A stretch of 64,000 nucleotides of DNA from VYFG01 sp965221795 (GCA_965221795.1 OZ244914.1:2914001-2978000); one strand, 5' to 3'. Counted from the stretch's first letter, positions 26,541 through 35,904 are shown. Made by a program: numbers and translations. Notes: a model not told the origin generated them from the letters alone.

Positions 26541-27662
26541 ATGGTAACGTATCCGGGAAAAGAATCAGAGATGCCAGTGCTTGAATCCGACACCAAAGAG
26601 GATCAGATCAGTTTGAGCCCCCGAGCGGAGCAGGTTCTCTTGGGTCTGGTTGGACGGTATATCAATGAAGGGGTGCCGGTGGGCTCCCGAACCCTTTCCC
26701 GGGAAACGGGGCTTTCGCTGAGCCCGGCCACCATTCGCAATGTGATGTCCGATCTAGAGGAACTGGGCTTGATCCAGGCACCGCATACCTCTGCCGGTCG
26801 GATTCCGACACGAAAGGGATATCGGTTGTTCATCAATTGCCTGATGAATACAGGCAACCTCAATCAGGAATCTTTGACTGACCTTCAGGAAGATGTGCAA
26901 AATACCTTGCAGGCGGTGTCGGACCCGATGAGTCTCCTGAACAGTGCTGCGGAAATGCTGTCCCAGATCACCTCATTTGCCGGGGTGGTTTCCACTCCCA
27001 ATAAGTCCGGTAGCAAGCTTCGCCAGATTGAATTCCTGAAACTGTCCCACCAAAGGGTCCTGGCGATCCTGGTGACGGCCGATGGGCAAGTCCAGAATCG
27101 GGTGTTCTCTGTCCGACAAGAATACACCGACAGTGAGCTGGTGGAAGCGGCCAATTTTTTCAACGGAACGTATGCGAACTGGATCCTGGATGACGTGCGT
27201 CTGGACCTGGTGACACATCTGCATAGTGAACATCGCAGCATGCATCGTGAAATGCGTACTGCAGTTCGCATGGCGGGTGAATTCTTTGGTACCGGTGCTG
27301 ATTCGGATCAGGATTCAGTTCTGGTGAGCGGGGAACAGAACCTTCTGGCGGTGCCGGACTTTTCCGAGTTGGAGAAAATCCGGCAACTGTTTGAGACTTT
27401 CAAGACCAAACAGGTACTCTATGACCTCCTGCAAAAAAGCATGGATACCTCGGGAGTACACATTTTTATCGGCGAAGAATCCGGGTACAAGATACTGGAG
27501 GACTGCAGTGTGATTGCGGCACCCTATGAAGTGGATCGTAAGCGTGTAGGCGTGCTGGCGGTAATCGGCCCTACTCGTATGCACTACAACGAAGTAATTT
27601 CTGCGGTCGACATCACCGCCCGATTGCTTGGCAGCGCCCTGAGCTATCATGGTACGCATTGA
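26541..27662 (+). CDS. hrcA: heat-inducible transcription repressor HrcA
   Basis: HrcA represses chaperone genes by binding the CIRCE operator. The 373 residues hold an N-terminal winged helix (LSPRAEQVLLGLVGRYINEG ... SLSPATIRNVMSDLEELGLI), the conserved PHTSAGRIPTRKGYR loop, and the GAF-like regulatory domain with EESGYKILEDCSVIAAPYEV and GVLAVIGPTRM. Translation may start at ATG 26541 or at ATG 26571, which has a purine-rich stretch upstream. The usual partners grpE and dnaK do not follow; a DUF1285 gene does. No CIRCE inverted repeat was seen in the nadK-hrcA gap, so autoregulation is not evident. Confidence 0.95.
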   Translation: MVTYPGKESEMPVLESDTKEDQISLSPRAEQVLLGLVGRYINEGVPVGSRTLSRETGLSLSPATIRNVMSDLEELGLIQAPHTSAGRIPTRKGYRLFINCLMNTGNLNQESLTDLQEDVQNTLQAVSDPMSLLNSAAEMLSQITSFAGVVSTPNKSGSKLRQIEFLKLSHQRVLAILVTADGQVQNRVFSVRQEYTDSELVEAANFFNGTYANWILDDVRLDLVTHLHSEHRSMHREMRTAVRMAGEFFGTGADSDQDSVLVSGEQNLLAVPDFSELEKIRQLFETFKTKQVLYDLLQKSMDTSGVHIFIGEESGYKILEDCSVIAAPYEVDRKRVGVLAVIGPTRMHYNEVISAVDITARLLGSALSYHGTH

Positions 27663-27680
27663 AAGCTACAAAGAGCGTTT

Positions 27681-28232
27681 ATGCCCGGCAGCCGAACCCC
27701 GTCCCTGAGCGGCCTGTTTGATGAACTCAAACCGTTCCGGCGACCGTCTGTCGAGAATTGGCATCCGGATCAGACAGTCGACTTTGACCTGAAGATCCGG
27801 GCCAATGGAACCTGGGTTCATGACGGGGGTGTGATCACACGCCCTGCTTTGACCCGGCTCTTTGCGACCGTTCTGGCGGTCCGTGGGGGTGAATTTTTCC
27901 TGATGACGCCCTCCGTTCGCTATCGCATTCAAGTGGACGACACCCCCTTCCAGGTAGTGGACCTTTCGGTGGCGTTTGAGTCCCAGACCCAATGCATTTG
28001 GTTTCGCACCGATATGGACGAGGTGGTTTCGCTGGATCTGGATCATCCGCTCGACCCCAAAGTCAATCCGACCACCGGAGAACCGTCCCCCAGAATTCTT
28101 GTGCGAGAAGGATTGCAGGCTCGCCTGAAGCGCCCCGTCTATTATCGATTGGCGGAAATGGCCGAGCCGGAACCAGGGGATGGAGAGAAATATGGGGTGC
28201 ATAGCCGAGGCCGGTTCTTTCCCCTAATGTGA
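27681..28232 (+). CDS. DUF1285 family protein
   Basis: A 183-residue soluble protein of the uncharacterised DUF1285 family, recognised by WHPDQTVDFDLKIRANGTW, HDGGVITRPALTRLFATVL and the closing IRxGLxARLxRPVYYxL (here VREGLQARLKRPVYYRLAE). It starts 18 bp after hrcA on the same strand and is probably co-transcribed. The biochemical role is not known. Confidence 0.88.
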   Translation: MPGSRTPSLSGLFDELKPFRRPSVENWHPDQTVDFDLKIRANGTWVHDGGVITRPALTRLFATVLAVRGGEFFLMTPSVRYRIQVDDTPFQVVDLSVAFESQTQCIWFRTDMDEVVSLDLDHPLDPKVNPTTGEPSPRILVREGLQARLKRPVYYRLAEMAEPEPGDGEKYGVHSRGRFFPLM

Positions 28233-29079
28233 TTGGTGTTCTGTCGGTAGTGGGCCCGTTTGAACCCCCCTGGTCGGTATGGGTTGACTGGCATGCCAAG
28301 TGGTGCCATCATTACGCAAGGGGTAGCACCACGTGCATGTGGTCGTGCTGCCTGTCTGGTGGTACCACTCGCATTCACCAGACCCTGCGGGTAACGCTGG
28401 CGAGGGAAGCTGGTGTGACGGATCGGCGGGGGAGATGGCCGATCTTATGCGACTGATTGATGAAGCGACGACGCCAGGGCCGTGAGGCCCGTACCGGAAA
28501 CGGAACCGAAACAGGGATTTTTCAACCTGCTTCACTACCGTTCGGTCTCTCTGATCGGACATCAACGTTTTCTGTAGTCACAGCCCAAGTGTTTCCGGTT
28601 GCATCACCCAATCCAGTAATGGTTCAGGGTGAAGGGGATGACTGCACTGATCTGCTTCTGCCCTAGCGGTGCACCGGCCTATGCAAAGGGTTGCGGGACT
28701 CAAGATATGATCATCCATACGTGAAGGAGCGTCCAGGGCGCTGATCTTTCCGCTTCGTAATCCCTCCCTTCGGGTTATATGCCTTCATTCCGGGGTCGCG
28801 GCACTGTGGCACTTCGGGCTGGCCCCGGGTTGAGATACAAGCCCCTGCGATAAAGCGGTCCAGGCCCCATTTCAGTAGGCCAACCTACCAAAAAAAGAGC
28901 TCTAGGCTGGCCGACGAATGGGTGTTTGCATGGTTCTGCGAAATGACGTCATGCATATCCCAAGGAGGATGATCAGTGATATCATGTGAACTTGGCAAGC
29001 ACCGGAAATCGGTTCGTTGTCATGACGGTCGAACTGCAAACCATTTCATATTGTTTGGATTACCCTGGGGGGATTTTTC
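28233..29079 (+). other. gene-free stretch containing an IS30 end remnant
   Basis: No intact gene was recognised. A short coding-like tail near 28435-28480 (MADLMRLIDEATTPGP) resembles the C-terminus of some transposases but is too short to classify. 28717-28830 is an IS30-type end, described separately. The last 250 bp before the oxidoreductase gene hold no feature that could be supported. Confidence 0.5.
28717..28830 (+). mobile_element. IS30-family 3' end remnant
   Basis: GAAGGAGCGTCC, CCCTTCGGG, TTCATTCCGGGGTC and a terminal TGGCACTTCGGGCTGGCCCCGGG match, in order, the end of the remnant at 49155-49513. The terminal inverted repeat also matches that of the fuller copy at 54941-56026. Only about 115 bp survive. 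Confidence 0.6.
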
Positions 29080-30909
29080 ATGAGTTGGCAAAAGAACATT
29101 CTGCGAGTGGACCTGACTGCCGGAGCCATATCCATTGAACCACTCAACATGGAATGGGCGCAACAGTATTTGGGCAGCCGAGGGCTCGCAACACGGTATC
29201 TGTTCGAGGAAATGGCCCCGACTGCCGACCCATTGGGACCCGACAATGTATTGATTTTTGCAACGGGTCCATTGACGGGAACCATGGCTTCGACCAGTGG
29301 GCGCTATACGGTGGTGACCAAGGGCCCCTTGACCGGTGCGATTGCTGCATCCAATTCGGGCGGCAAGTTTGGTGCGGAACTGAAGTATGCCGGATATGAC
29401 TTGCTGATCATTACCGGGTGCTCTCCCCGCCCGGTTTATCTCGATATCCGGGATCAGGATGTTCGTCTCTTGCCGGCAGATCCAATATGGGGAAAAACTG
29501 TGTGGGAGGCGGACGAATGGATTCATTGCCAAACACAGGATCCGTTGACCAAGGTAGCTGCCATTGGGGTCTCCGGTGAGCGGGGGGTTCGCTTTGCCTG
29601 TGTAGTCAATGATCTGCACCGCGCTGCCGGACGATCGGGTGTCGGTGCGGTCATGGGCAGCAAGAACCTGAAGGCAATCGCCGCACGGGGTACCGTGGGG
29701 GTGCAGGAAGACAATGCCAGGGTGTTCATGGAGATTGCGAAGGAAGTCAATACCGAATTGAACCACAGCAGTACCCGCCGGGGGCTGATGCGATATGGGA
29801 CTCATGCCATGCTGGACAGCATGCAGGAGTTTGGGGGGTTGCCGACAGAGAATTTTCGTAAGGTTTCATTTGCCGGAGCTTCCAAGGTCAACCATGAGTC
29901 CGTGACCCTGAAAAACCGAAACGGGCACCGAAACCTGGTACGCAACGCGGCCTGTTTTGGGTGTACGATCGGTTGTGGACGGCTGGCGCACATTGATCCC
30001 AACCACTTCAGCGTCCGCGAGAGACCCGAGTATTGGGGCACATCCGGTGGTTTGGAGTATGAAACGGCCTTCGCCTTTGGCCCGGTGGTGGGGGTTGAGG
30101 ATCTGGATGCCTTGACGTTTGCCGGATTCATGATGAACGAACATGGGATGGACCCGATTTCATTCGGTGTGACATTGGCGGCTGCCATGGAACTATACGA
30201 GGTCGGTGCTATCACGACGAAGCAGACGGAGGGAATTGACCTCCGCTTCGGCAGTGCCGAAGCTCTGGTGGTCCTGTCCGAAAAAACCGGGAAATACGAG
30301 GGGTTCGGTCGTGACCTTGGCCTGGGTTCCAGGCGCCTGTGCGAAAAATATGGTCATCCCGGTCTCGCTATGGTGGCGAAGGGGCAGGAGTTTGCCGGAT
30401 ACGATGGCCGTGCCATGCAGGGGATGGGCCTCGGCTATGCCACCAGCAACCGGGGTGCCTGTCATTTGCGACATGATACGTTTGAACAGGATATGTCCGA
30501 TCCAAGCTCTGGTGGCAAGGCCAACGCGGTGCGGACATCCCAGGACTTTGTCTCCATGGTGGATTCCACTGGCCTTTGTCTCTTTACCACCGGTGTGTGG
30601 GGATATGGGCATTTTGCCAAAATGGTCAATGCGACTTGCCCCGGAGACTGGGATGAAGACCGGCTCCGAATGACGGGAGAACGGATCTGGAATCTGGAGC
30701 GGCTTTTCAATACCCGAGCCGGGTTGACCGCTGCCGATGACACCCTGCCGCCGCGTATGTTGCAGGATCCAGTACCCGGTGGGTTCGGGAACGGCAATGT
30801 GGTGGAACTGAACGTCATGCTGCCCCAGTACTATTCCTTGCGCGGATGGGATGCCGAAGGGATCCCCACAGCCACCAAACTGACCGAGCTCGGGATTCGG
30901 GTCGACTAG
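29080..30909 (+). CDS. tungsten-type aldehyde:ferredoxin oxidoreductase
   Basis: A cytoplasmic W- or Mo-bis-pterin enzyme that oxidises aldehydes to acids with ferredoxin. The 609 residues match the family length. The N-terminal domain binds the two pterins (GSRGLATRYLFEE, GPLTGTMASTSGRYTVVTKG). The middle and C-terminal domains carry four Cys expected to hold one 4Fe-4S cluster: C292-x2-C295-x3-C299 in CFGCTIGC, and C500 in TGLCLF. IGVSGERGVRFACVVND and GRSGVGAVMGSKNLKAIA are family signatures. No pterin synthesis, tungstate transport or ferredoxin gene is nearby, so it depends on genes outside the window. It seems monocistronic. Confidence 0.92.
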   Translation: MSWQKNILRVDLTAGAISIEPLNMEWAQQYLGSRGLATRYLFEEMAPTADPLGPDNVLIFATGPLTGTMASTSGRYTVVTKGPLTGAIAASNSGGKFGAELKYAGYDLLIITGCSPRPVYLDIRDQDVRLLPADPIWGKTVWEADEWIHCQTQDPLTKVAAIGVSGERGVRFACVVNDLHRAAGRSGVGAVMGSKNLKAIAARGTVGVQEDNARVFMEIAKEVNTELNHSSTRRGLMRYGTHAMLDSMQEFGGLPTENFRKVSFAGASKVNHESVTLKNRNGHRNLVRNAACFGCTIGCGRLAHIDPNHFSVRERPEYWGTSGGLEYETAFAFGPVVGVEDLDALTFAGFMMNEHGMDPISFGVTLAAAMELYEVGAITTKQTEGIDLRFGSAEALVVLSEKTGKYEGFGRDLGLGSRRLCEKYGHPGLAMVAKGQEFAGYDGRAMQGMGLGYATSNRGACHLRHDTFEQDMSDPSSGGKANAVRTSQDFVSMVDSTGLCLFTTGVWGYGHFAKMVNATCPGDWDEDRLRMTGERIWNLERLFNTRAGLTAADDTLPPRMLQDPVPGGFGNGNVVELNVMLPQYYSLRGWDAEGIPTATKLTELGIRVD

Positions 30910-31128
30910 GGGAGGGGGGATCCTGAGCCAGAAATTTTGGCAGAAGCTGCAGAAGCGATAGCCCCGCAGGCGTCTTCGGTTGCGTCGATTGCCTCAAGAT
31001 TGACAGGTGGACAGTGGATCAACGGACCTGAATCGGACCCCTCGTGGGCAGGGTAGTGTAGCGACCGACGGGATACGCGCCGACGATTGCGCCCTTCACA
31101 TGTGACTGAAGTTTCTCCGCCCAGATCC

Positions 31129-31671
31129 CTATGGAGCACGGAAAAAGGTTTTGCGATAGTATTTGAGTTCCTCAATGGACTCTCGAATGTCGTCCAGTGC
31201 CCGATGAGTATTGCGTTTGCTGAACCCTTCGGTCAGCTCAGGCCGCCACCGTTTGGCCAATTCCTTGATGCTGCTGACATCCAGGTTGCGGTAGTGCAAA
31301 TAGGCTTCCAGCTTTGGCATATGGCGGGCCAGGAACCGTCGATCCTGGCAAATCGAGTTCCCGCACAGGGGGGAATGATTGCCACGTACAAAGCCACGGA
31401 TGAACTTCAGGGTCATTCGTTCCGCTTCGGTGGTGCCAATCGTCGACGCCTTGACCCGATTGACCAGTCCACTTTCCGTATGGGTGCGGGTGTTCCATTC
31501 GTTCATCTGGGCGAGACGAACCAGTGGTTGCTTGATCGCAATCACGGGACCTTCATCCAAGATCGTCAGTTCCGAGTCCGTAACAATACTCGCAATTTCA
31601 ATGATCAGGTCCGTGTCTGGAGAAAGCCCGGTCATTTCCAGGTCAATCCAGACCAGATTGTTATCACGCAT
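31129..31671 (-). CDS. orn: oligoribonuclease
   Basis: A 3'-5' exonuclease that degrades di- to pentaribonucleotides, including pGpG from cyclic-di-GMP turnover. The 180 residues hold the DEDDh exonuclease motifs: WIDLEMTGL with Asp10 and Glu12, a second Asp in GNSICQDRRFL, and THRALDDI with the catalytic His near residue 157. Start 31671 gives the standard MRDNNLVWIDLEMTGL N-terminus; the upstream 20 codons in frame are not homologous. It lies downstream of rsmE in the same direction with a 38-bp gap. Confidence 0.95.
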   Translation of the reverse strand: MRDNNLVWIDLEMTGLSPDTDLIIEIASIVTDSELTILDEGPVIAIKQPLVRLAQMNEWNTRTHTESGLVNRVKASTIGTTEAERMTLKFIRGFVRGNHSPLCGNSICQDRRFLARHMPKLEAYLHYRNLDVSSIKELAKRWRPELTEGFSKRNTHRALDDIRESIEELKYYRKTFFRAP

Positions 31672-31709
31672 AGGGGTTCTTTCGATTGAATGGCTTGTGG
31701 ATAGGGTCC

Positions 31710-32459
31710 TCACTGCAATTCGGACAGCCAATGGTTGGCCGCCGCGAGCAGCGCCAATGCCGCCGTTTCCGTGCGCAGAATCAGCGATCCAAGTTGTATC
31801 ATGGCGACATTATGGGCGGCCAGCAGTTGGGTTTCCGCTTCGTTCAGTCCGCCTTCCGGGCCAATGATGATTACCAGTTTGGCCGGCTTGCGGATTATGC
31901 CCTGCATGGCAGCAGAAAGCGAATCCCCCGTTGGTTGTCCGTATATCATGAAGGTGTCTGGCGTTTTCTCTGCCACTAATTCCGGAAGGGATCTGGGGGA
32001 ATTGATGCAGGGAAAGTAGACCTGCCGACACTGTTTGGCCGCACTGGCAACGATGCGGCGCCAGCGATCCGACATGTCCGGACGGTGCCGGACCGCACTA
32101 CGGGCAAAATTCAGGGGCTGAAAGGTGCACATGCCCAACTGGGTGGCCATGTCAAGCAGCGTCTTGATCCGCTCTCCCTTGGGAATCGCGGACGCAATTA
32201 CCAGTTCTGTGTCCGGAGACGGAAGTGTCCGGCACTGTTCCAGCGCGACCCGAAGGCAAAGTGGATGCCGGGTGATTTCCTTGATGGTCCCGGTACCCAA
32301 GCCACCGACCCCATTGGTCAGGCAGATCCGGTCTCCTGGGCCGAGGCGCCTGGAGTTTGCGACATGGGATGCTTCCTTCCCTGTCAATATGAGCTCCGGC
32401 CTTTCGATCATCAGTTCTTCATGAAAAAACAGAGGGAAACCAGTATCGAAAGTGATCAT
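31710..32459 (-). CDS. rsmE: 16S rRNA (uracil1498-N3)-methyltransferase RsmE
   Basis: A SPOUT-class SAM methyltransferase that modifies U1498 of 16S rRNA. The N-terminal PUA-like domain (HVANSRRLGPGDRICLTNG) is followed by KGERIKTLLDMATQLG, RWRRIVASAAKQCRQ and the trefoil-knot SAM site IIIGPEGGLNEAE, closing with GSLILRTETAALALLAA. The start at 32459 is preferred; ATG 32483 adds eight residues without homology. Length 249 is typical. Confidence 0.94.
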   Translation of the reverse strand: MITFDTGFPLFFHEELMIERPELILTGKEASHVANSRRLGPGDRICLTNGVGGLGTGTIKEITRHPLCLRVALEQCRTLPSPDTELVIASAIPKGERIKTLLDMATQLGMCTFQPLNFARSAVRHRPDMSDRWRRIVASAAKQCRQVYFPCINSPRSLPELVAEKTPDTFMIYGQPTGDSLSAAMQGIIRKPAKLVIIIGPEGGLNEAETQLLAAHNVAMIQLGSLILRTETAALALLAAANHWLSELQ

Positions 32460-32624
32460 GATTGGAGAGTCGATGGATCGCAAATCAAGAGCGAGTGAGG
32501 CGGTCCGAGTGCTCCCGGATATGGGGCTCTATATGACCCCGGCACCGCATACTGCAGCCCCCCGGTTGCAGGATGGGCAATTGGCGCACCTGCCTTTGGG
32601 TGACAGAAATCGGGTTTCTGATCA

Positions 32625-33389
32625 TTAAAAGGACGGCGAATAAATGTCGAATCGCACCAGCTTGCCTTTGGTTTCGCCAGATTTCCCCGACAGGAGCGCA
32701 TCGGCATGACGAGGTCTTTTCACGACCACTCGACGACGCGCCCGGCGTCTCGCCAAGGCCAGAATGTCACGGTCCCATTCCGGTTGGTATGGGATGAGTT
32801 CCTGTAACAGTCGAATACCTTTGCGGGACGCTGCGTGATTTTGTCGCGGTGGATACATGGGGTCCAGATAGATGACATCAACCGGCTGGGTTAATTCGGC
32901 GAGCCATTCCAGGGTGTTGGCGTAAACCAGCTGGAGCCTGGCGGCAAATGCTACATCCTGTAGATGCATATGACCATCGGCCAACATGGCATATAACAAA
33001 GGGTGTTGCTCAATGGCGATTACCCGGTGGTTCGCGGCAACCAAATGGGCGGCGTCTACCCCAAACCCGGCCGTCCCATCGACAATATCACACGGTTTGG
33101 TGCCCACTGCCCGAATCAGTGGGTCGGAGCCGTAATTTCTCTGCCGTGGCGTCAGGTCGACCCGTATCGGCTTGATTGCAGGAGTATGGGCAAACCGGAG
33201 TTCCAGTCGACCTCCATGGGTGAAGACGATCTCGAATTTTGCATCATGGGGATGATTGGCGGGAATCAGTGGAGCCCCCAAGGCATCGGACAGCCCTTGG
33301 GCCCTTTTCCAAACCTCGGTTTCCGAATCCAGGGCATCGGTTTTTCGTGGGGCGATCCGGATGGCAAACAGCGAAGAGGGTTCAGGCAT
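32625..33389 (-). CDS. rsmJ: 16S rRNA (guanine1516-N2)-methyltransferase RsmJ
   Basis: A Rossmann-fold SAM methyltransferase for G1516 of 16S rRNA. The 254 residues include RNYGSDPLIRAVG, the SAM motif IVDGTAGFGVDAAHL, IAIEQHPLLYAML and the catalytic-loop equivalent YLDPMYPPR, then KGIRLLQEL. The C-terminus VVVKRPRHAD is characteristic. It is divergent from fabI. Confidence 0.93.
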   Translation of the reverse strand: MPEPSSLFAIRIAPRKTDALDSETEVWKRAQGLSDALGAPLIPANHPHDAKFEIVFTHGGRLELRFAHTPAIKPIRVDLTPRQRNYGSDPLIRAVGTKPCDIVDGTAGFGVDAAHLVAANHRVIAIEQHPLLYAMLADGHMHLQDVAFAARLQLVYANTLEWLAELTQPVDVIYLDPMYPPRQNHAASRKGIRLLQELIPYQPEWDRDILALARRRARRRVVVKRPRHADALLSGKSGETKGKLVRFDIYSPSF

Positions 33390-33466
33390 TCAAGGTATAT
33401 ACTCAATTCAAGTCATGGCTATAATAACCGCCCACCCAAACCATTCATAACCATCAGGAGACATTC

Positions 33467-34267
33467 ATGGGCTTTCTGGCCGGCAAGCATGCGTTGATTT
33501 CCGGTATTGCCAGCACTCGCTCCATCGCTTGGGGCATTGCGCAAGCCATGCACCGGGAAGGGGCGGTGCTTGCTTTTAGTTATCCGAATGAAAAACTGAA
33601 AGGGCGCGTTGAGCAATGCGCCAGGGAGTTAGGGTCTGATCTCGTCCTGCCCTGCGATGTGGCCAGTGATGGGGAGATTGACCATCTTTTCCGTATGCTG
33701 GGGGAGTGTTGGGGAGGGCTCGATATCCTGGTCCATTCGATCGCTTATGCACCAGGCCCGGAGTTTGACGGCCCTTATCTTGATGCCGTGACGCGTGAGG
33801 GATTCCGGGTGGCCCATGAGATCAGTTCCTATAGCTTTGCGGCGATGGCAAAAGCGGCGGCACCCCTGATGGCGGGACGTCAGGGAGCCATGGTCACATT
33901 GACCTATATCGGTTCCGTTCGTGCCATGCCCGCCTACAATGTGATGGGACTGGCCAAGGCCAGCTTGGAAGCTAATGTCCGTTACATGGCCCAATCCCTG
34001 GGAGGGCAGGGGATTCGCGTCAATGGGGTATCGGCCGGCCCGATCCGAACCCTGGCCGCTTCCGGTATCAAGAATTTCAGATCCATGCTCGGGCATTTTG
34101 AGAAAGTTGCTCCGCTGGGCCGGGCCGTGACCATTGACGAAGTAGGAAATACGGCGGCTTTTCTCTGTTCCGATCTGGCTTCCGGCATTACGGGCGAGAT
34201 TGTCTATGTCGATGGAGGATTCAACATGGTGGGTATCAGCGATCACTTTGCGTCCGGCGACACCTGA
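33467..34267 (+). CDS. fabI: enoyl-[acyl-carrier-protein] reductase FabI
   Basis: It reduces trans-2-enoyl-ACP with NADH in the last step of each fatty-acid elongation cycle. The 266 residues are a standard FabI: GIASTRSIAWGIAQAM in the NAD-binding region, HSIAYAP, and the catalytic Tyr-x6-Lys in AYNVMGLAKASLEANVRYMA, then IRVNGVSAGPIRTLAASGI. A strong AGGAG Shine-Dalgarno precedes ATG 33467, and TATAAT (33420-33425) lies about 45 bp upstream. It stands alone. It is probably essential unless another enoyl reductase exists. Confidence 0.96.
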   Translation: MGFLAGKHALISGIASTRSIAWGIAQAMHREGAVLAFSYPNEKLKGRVEQCARELGSDLVLPCDVASDGEIDHLFRMLGECWGGLDILVHSIAYAPGPEFDGPYLDAVTREGFRVAHEISSYSFAAMAKAAAPLMAGRQGAMVTLTYIGSVRAMPAYNVMGLAKASLEANVRYMAQSLGGQGIRVNGVSAGPIRTLAASGIKNFRSMLGHFEKVAPLGRAVTIDEVGNTAAFLCSDLASGITGEIVYVDGGFNMVGISDHFASGDT

Positions 34268-34378
34268 AAAGAGGCCCATGATCGAAAAACGTGCGGTTTC
34301 AAAGATGTGTCGGATCCTTGTACTTGTGGATGATCCCGATTCTGCGGCAGACTCTATTCACGGGCCATCATTTTTTGG

Positions 34379-34858
34379 ATGAATCAACAGATTGCGAGGC
34401 TGGATCGACTCAAGCCATCCGAACGCCCGTTTTCGGATGATCCTGCCACTTCCTTCACCTTGCCAGCTTCCTGGTACTACGACCCGGAAATTTATGACCG
34501 GGAAAAGCATGCCATCTTTTATCGTAGTTGGCATTATGTCTGTCATTTCAGCCAAGTGGCTGACAGGGGCGATTATTTCACTACCCGAGTTCACGACCAG
34601 AACCTATTTGTGATTCAGGACGACAAGGGAGATTTGAGTGCGTATTTCAATGTCTGCCAGCATCGGGGCCATGAACTGGTGCGCGGTTCAGGCCGAACAC
34701 AACTCATTGTCTGTCCTTATCAGGTCTAGTCATACAAAGCAGATGGCACACTAGCCGCTACCCGCAATACCGAGACCAGTCCGGATTTTCAAGCCGAAGA
34801 CTTTTCGTTGGTGTCGGCGCGAGTGGAAGTGTTTTTGGGTGTGGTGTGCCAGAGCTAG
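34379..34858 (+). pseudogene. Rieske oxygenase large subunit, broken and truncated
   Basis: The first 116 residues are the N-terminus of a Rieske non-haem iron oxygenase alpha subunit, close in type to those acting on glycine betaine, carnitine and similar quaternary amines (FTLPASWYYDPEIYDREK, then CQHRGHEL for one half of the 2Fe-2S site). In the second half the expected C-P-Y-H-x-W reads C-P-Y-Q-V-stop (TAG 34727-34729): the ligand His is Gln and the Trp codon is a stop. Reading through, SYKADGTLAATR...FSLVSARVEVFLG continues the family for 40 residues to TAG 34858. The catalytic domain is missing. Island B begins here. Confidence 0.85.
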
Positions 34859-35126
34859 GGAAATTTTTACTACAGGACACTTTGTTAATTGAAGCGCTGC
34901 TTTACTCGAAAGAGGAGGCATGGGCAAGTCTTTTATGTCAAAAATATGCTGTAGGATATTGGGACATGATTGGCATTGTAGTAACAGATTGGGGATTCTA
35001 TAGTGATATTGGATAGTGGTTTGCTGAAACCATAGTGTATAGGGGATAGAGGCAAGCGATAGCATGTGAACTTTGAGGCCTCATTGATAATATGGTGCTC
35101 CTGTGTTTCGTGGCAGGAGAGGCGTT

Positions 35127-35423
35127 TTGGCGGCGCATGAAGGCGGGAAGAAACCGCGCTCGGTGGTAGCGACCGATAGCGACTGGCGCACGATTCGCAG
35201 CCGCATCGGTAGGGCGAACATGACGGCGTTCTTGGTATCGTGTGCGCTGGCACCTGTGGAGCCGGCGGTTGCAGAGGACCTGGCGGTGATGCGCTGGGTA
35301 GACCGGCATATTCTGGTGCTGGTGGAGCAGATGCGGTTCGAGGTCGAGGGGCGTGTTGGTGCCTGGCAGAGGGTGGTGAAAGAAGCGGAGGCGTCGGTGG
35401 CGGCCGACGCGGGGGAGGGCTGA
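35127..35423 (+). CDS. small ribbon-helix-helix-like protein, possible mobilisation accessory
   Basis: About 98 residues, rich in charged residues. KKPRSVVATDSDWRTIRSRI followed by NMTAFLVSCAL has the strand-helix-helix layout of ribbon-helix-helix proteins such as MobC-type relaxosome factors. The rest is a helical tail. TTG 35127 lies 4 bp after AGGAGAGG and is preferred; GTG 35103 is an in-frame alternative. The next gene starts one base after this stop and has the same layout. A relaxase is not present nearby. The upstream region and first codons are repeated at 14430-14600. Function is inferred from fold only. Confidence 0.4.
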   Translation: MAAHEGGKKPRSVVATDSDWRTIRSRIGRANMTAFLVSCALAPVEPAVAEDLAVMRWVDRHILVLVEQMRFEVEGRVGAWQRVVKEAEASVAADAGEG

Positions 35424-35424
35424 G

Positions 35425-35650
35425 GTGACGCGTCAATACTGCATCACCTGCCCGCAAGCGGACTGGCTGGAGATTCGGGCCCTGCTGAGGAAGCGGGGAT
35501 GACGATCTCGGCTTTCATCCTGCGGGAGGTCCTGGGGGAAGACTGCCGGATGGTGTTGACGGGTGAAGAGCAACAGGAGCTGCACGCCCGGACGCTGCGT
35601 ATGGTCGCTCTCAGTGAGGCGCTGCTGGCTCCGTGCCCGGCAGTGGGGCG
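35425..35650 (+). pseudogene. second ribbon-helix-helix-like gene, frameshifted
   Basis: GTG 35425 starts one base after the previous stop (TGAGGTG). VTRQYCITCPQADWLEIRALLRKRG parallels the TDxxWxxIRxR strand-helix of the upstream gene. It hits TGA at 35500-35502. The protein continues in the overlapping frame as MTISAFILREVL...MVLTGEEQQELHARTLRM, giving the second helix and tail. One missing base at GGATGA explains this; stop-start coupling of two polypeptides is an alternative. After about 35650 similarity ends in IS4 sequence. Confidence 0.4.
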
Positions 35651-35904
35651 ACGCTGGCTCTGGCAATGGCTTGGCCGCACCCGTGGCCACGGCCGCCAGA
35701 CCCCGCCCAAGGAGGTCTTCGTCTGGCCGCTGGTCCCGGACTGCCGGGCCCGACTGCGCGACGGCGACGCGGCGACCCGAACGCCACGCACGCCGAGCCC
35801 GCGACTCCCCACCCCCGGCTTCCTCGACCTCTGGGGCACCCTGACCGACGCCCTGGCCACCGTCTGCGAAGACACCGACCGGTGCGCTGGCAGCGGCGAC
35901 GGCG

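Noticed and set aside
30906..31175. 89-codon minus-strand frame between the aldehyde oxidoreductase and orn
   Set aside because: It overlaps the 3' end of orn, has no Shine-Dalgarno and no family resemblance.
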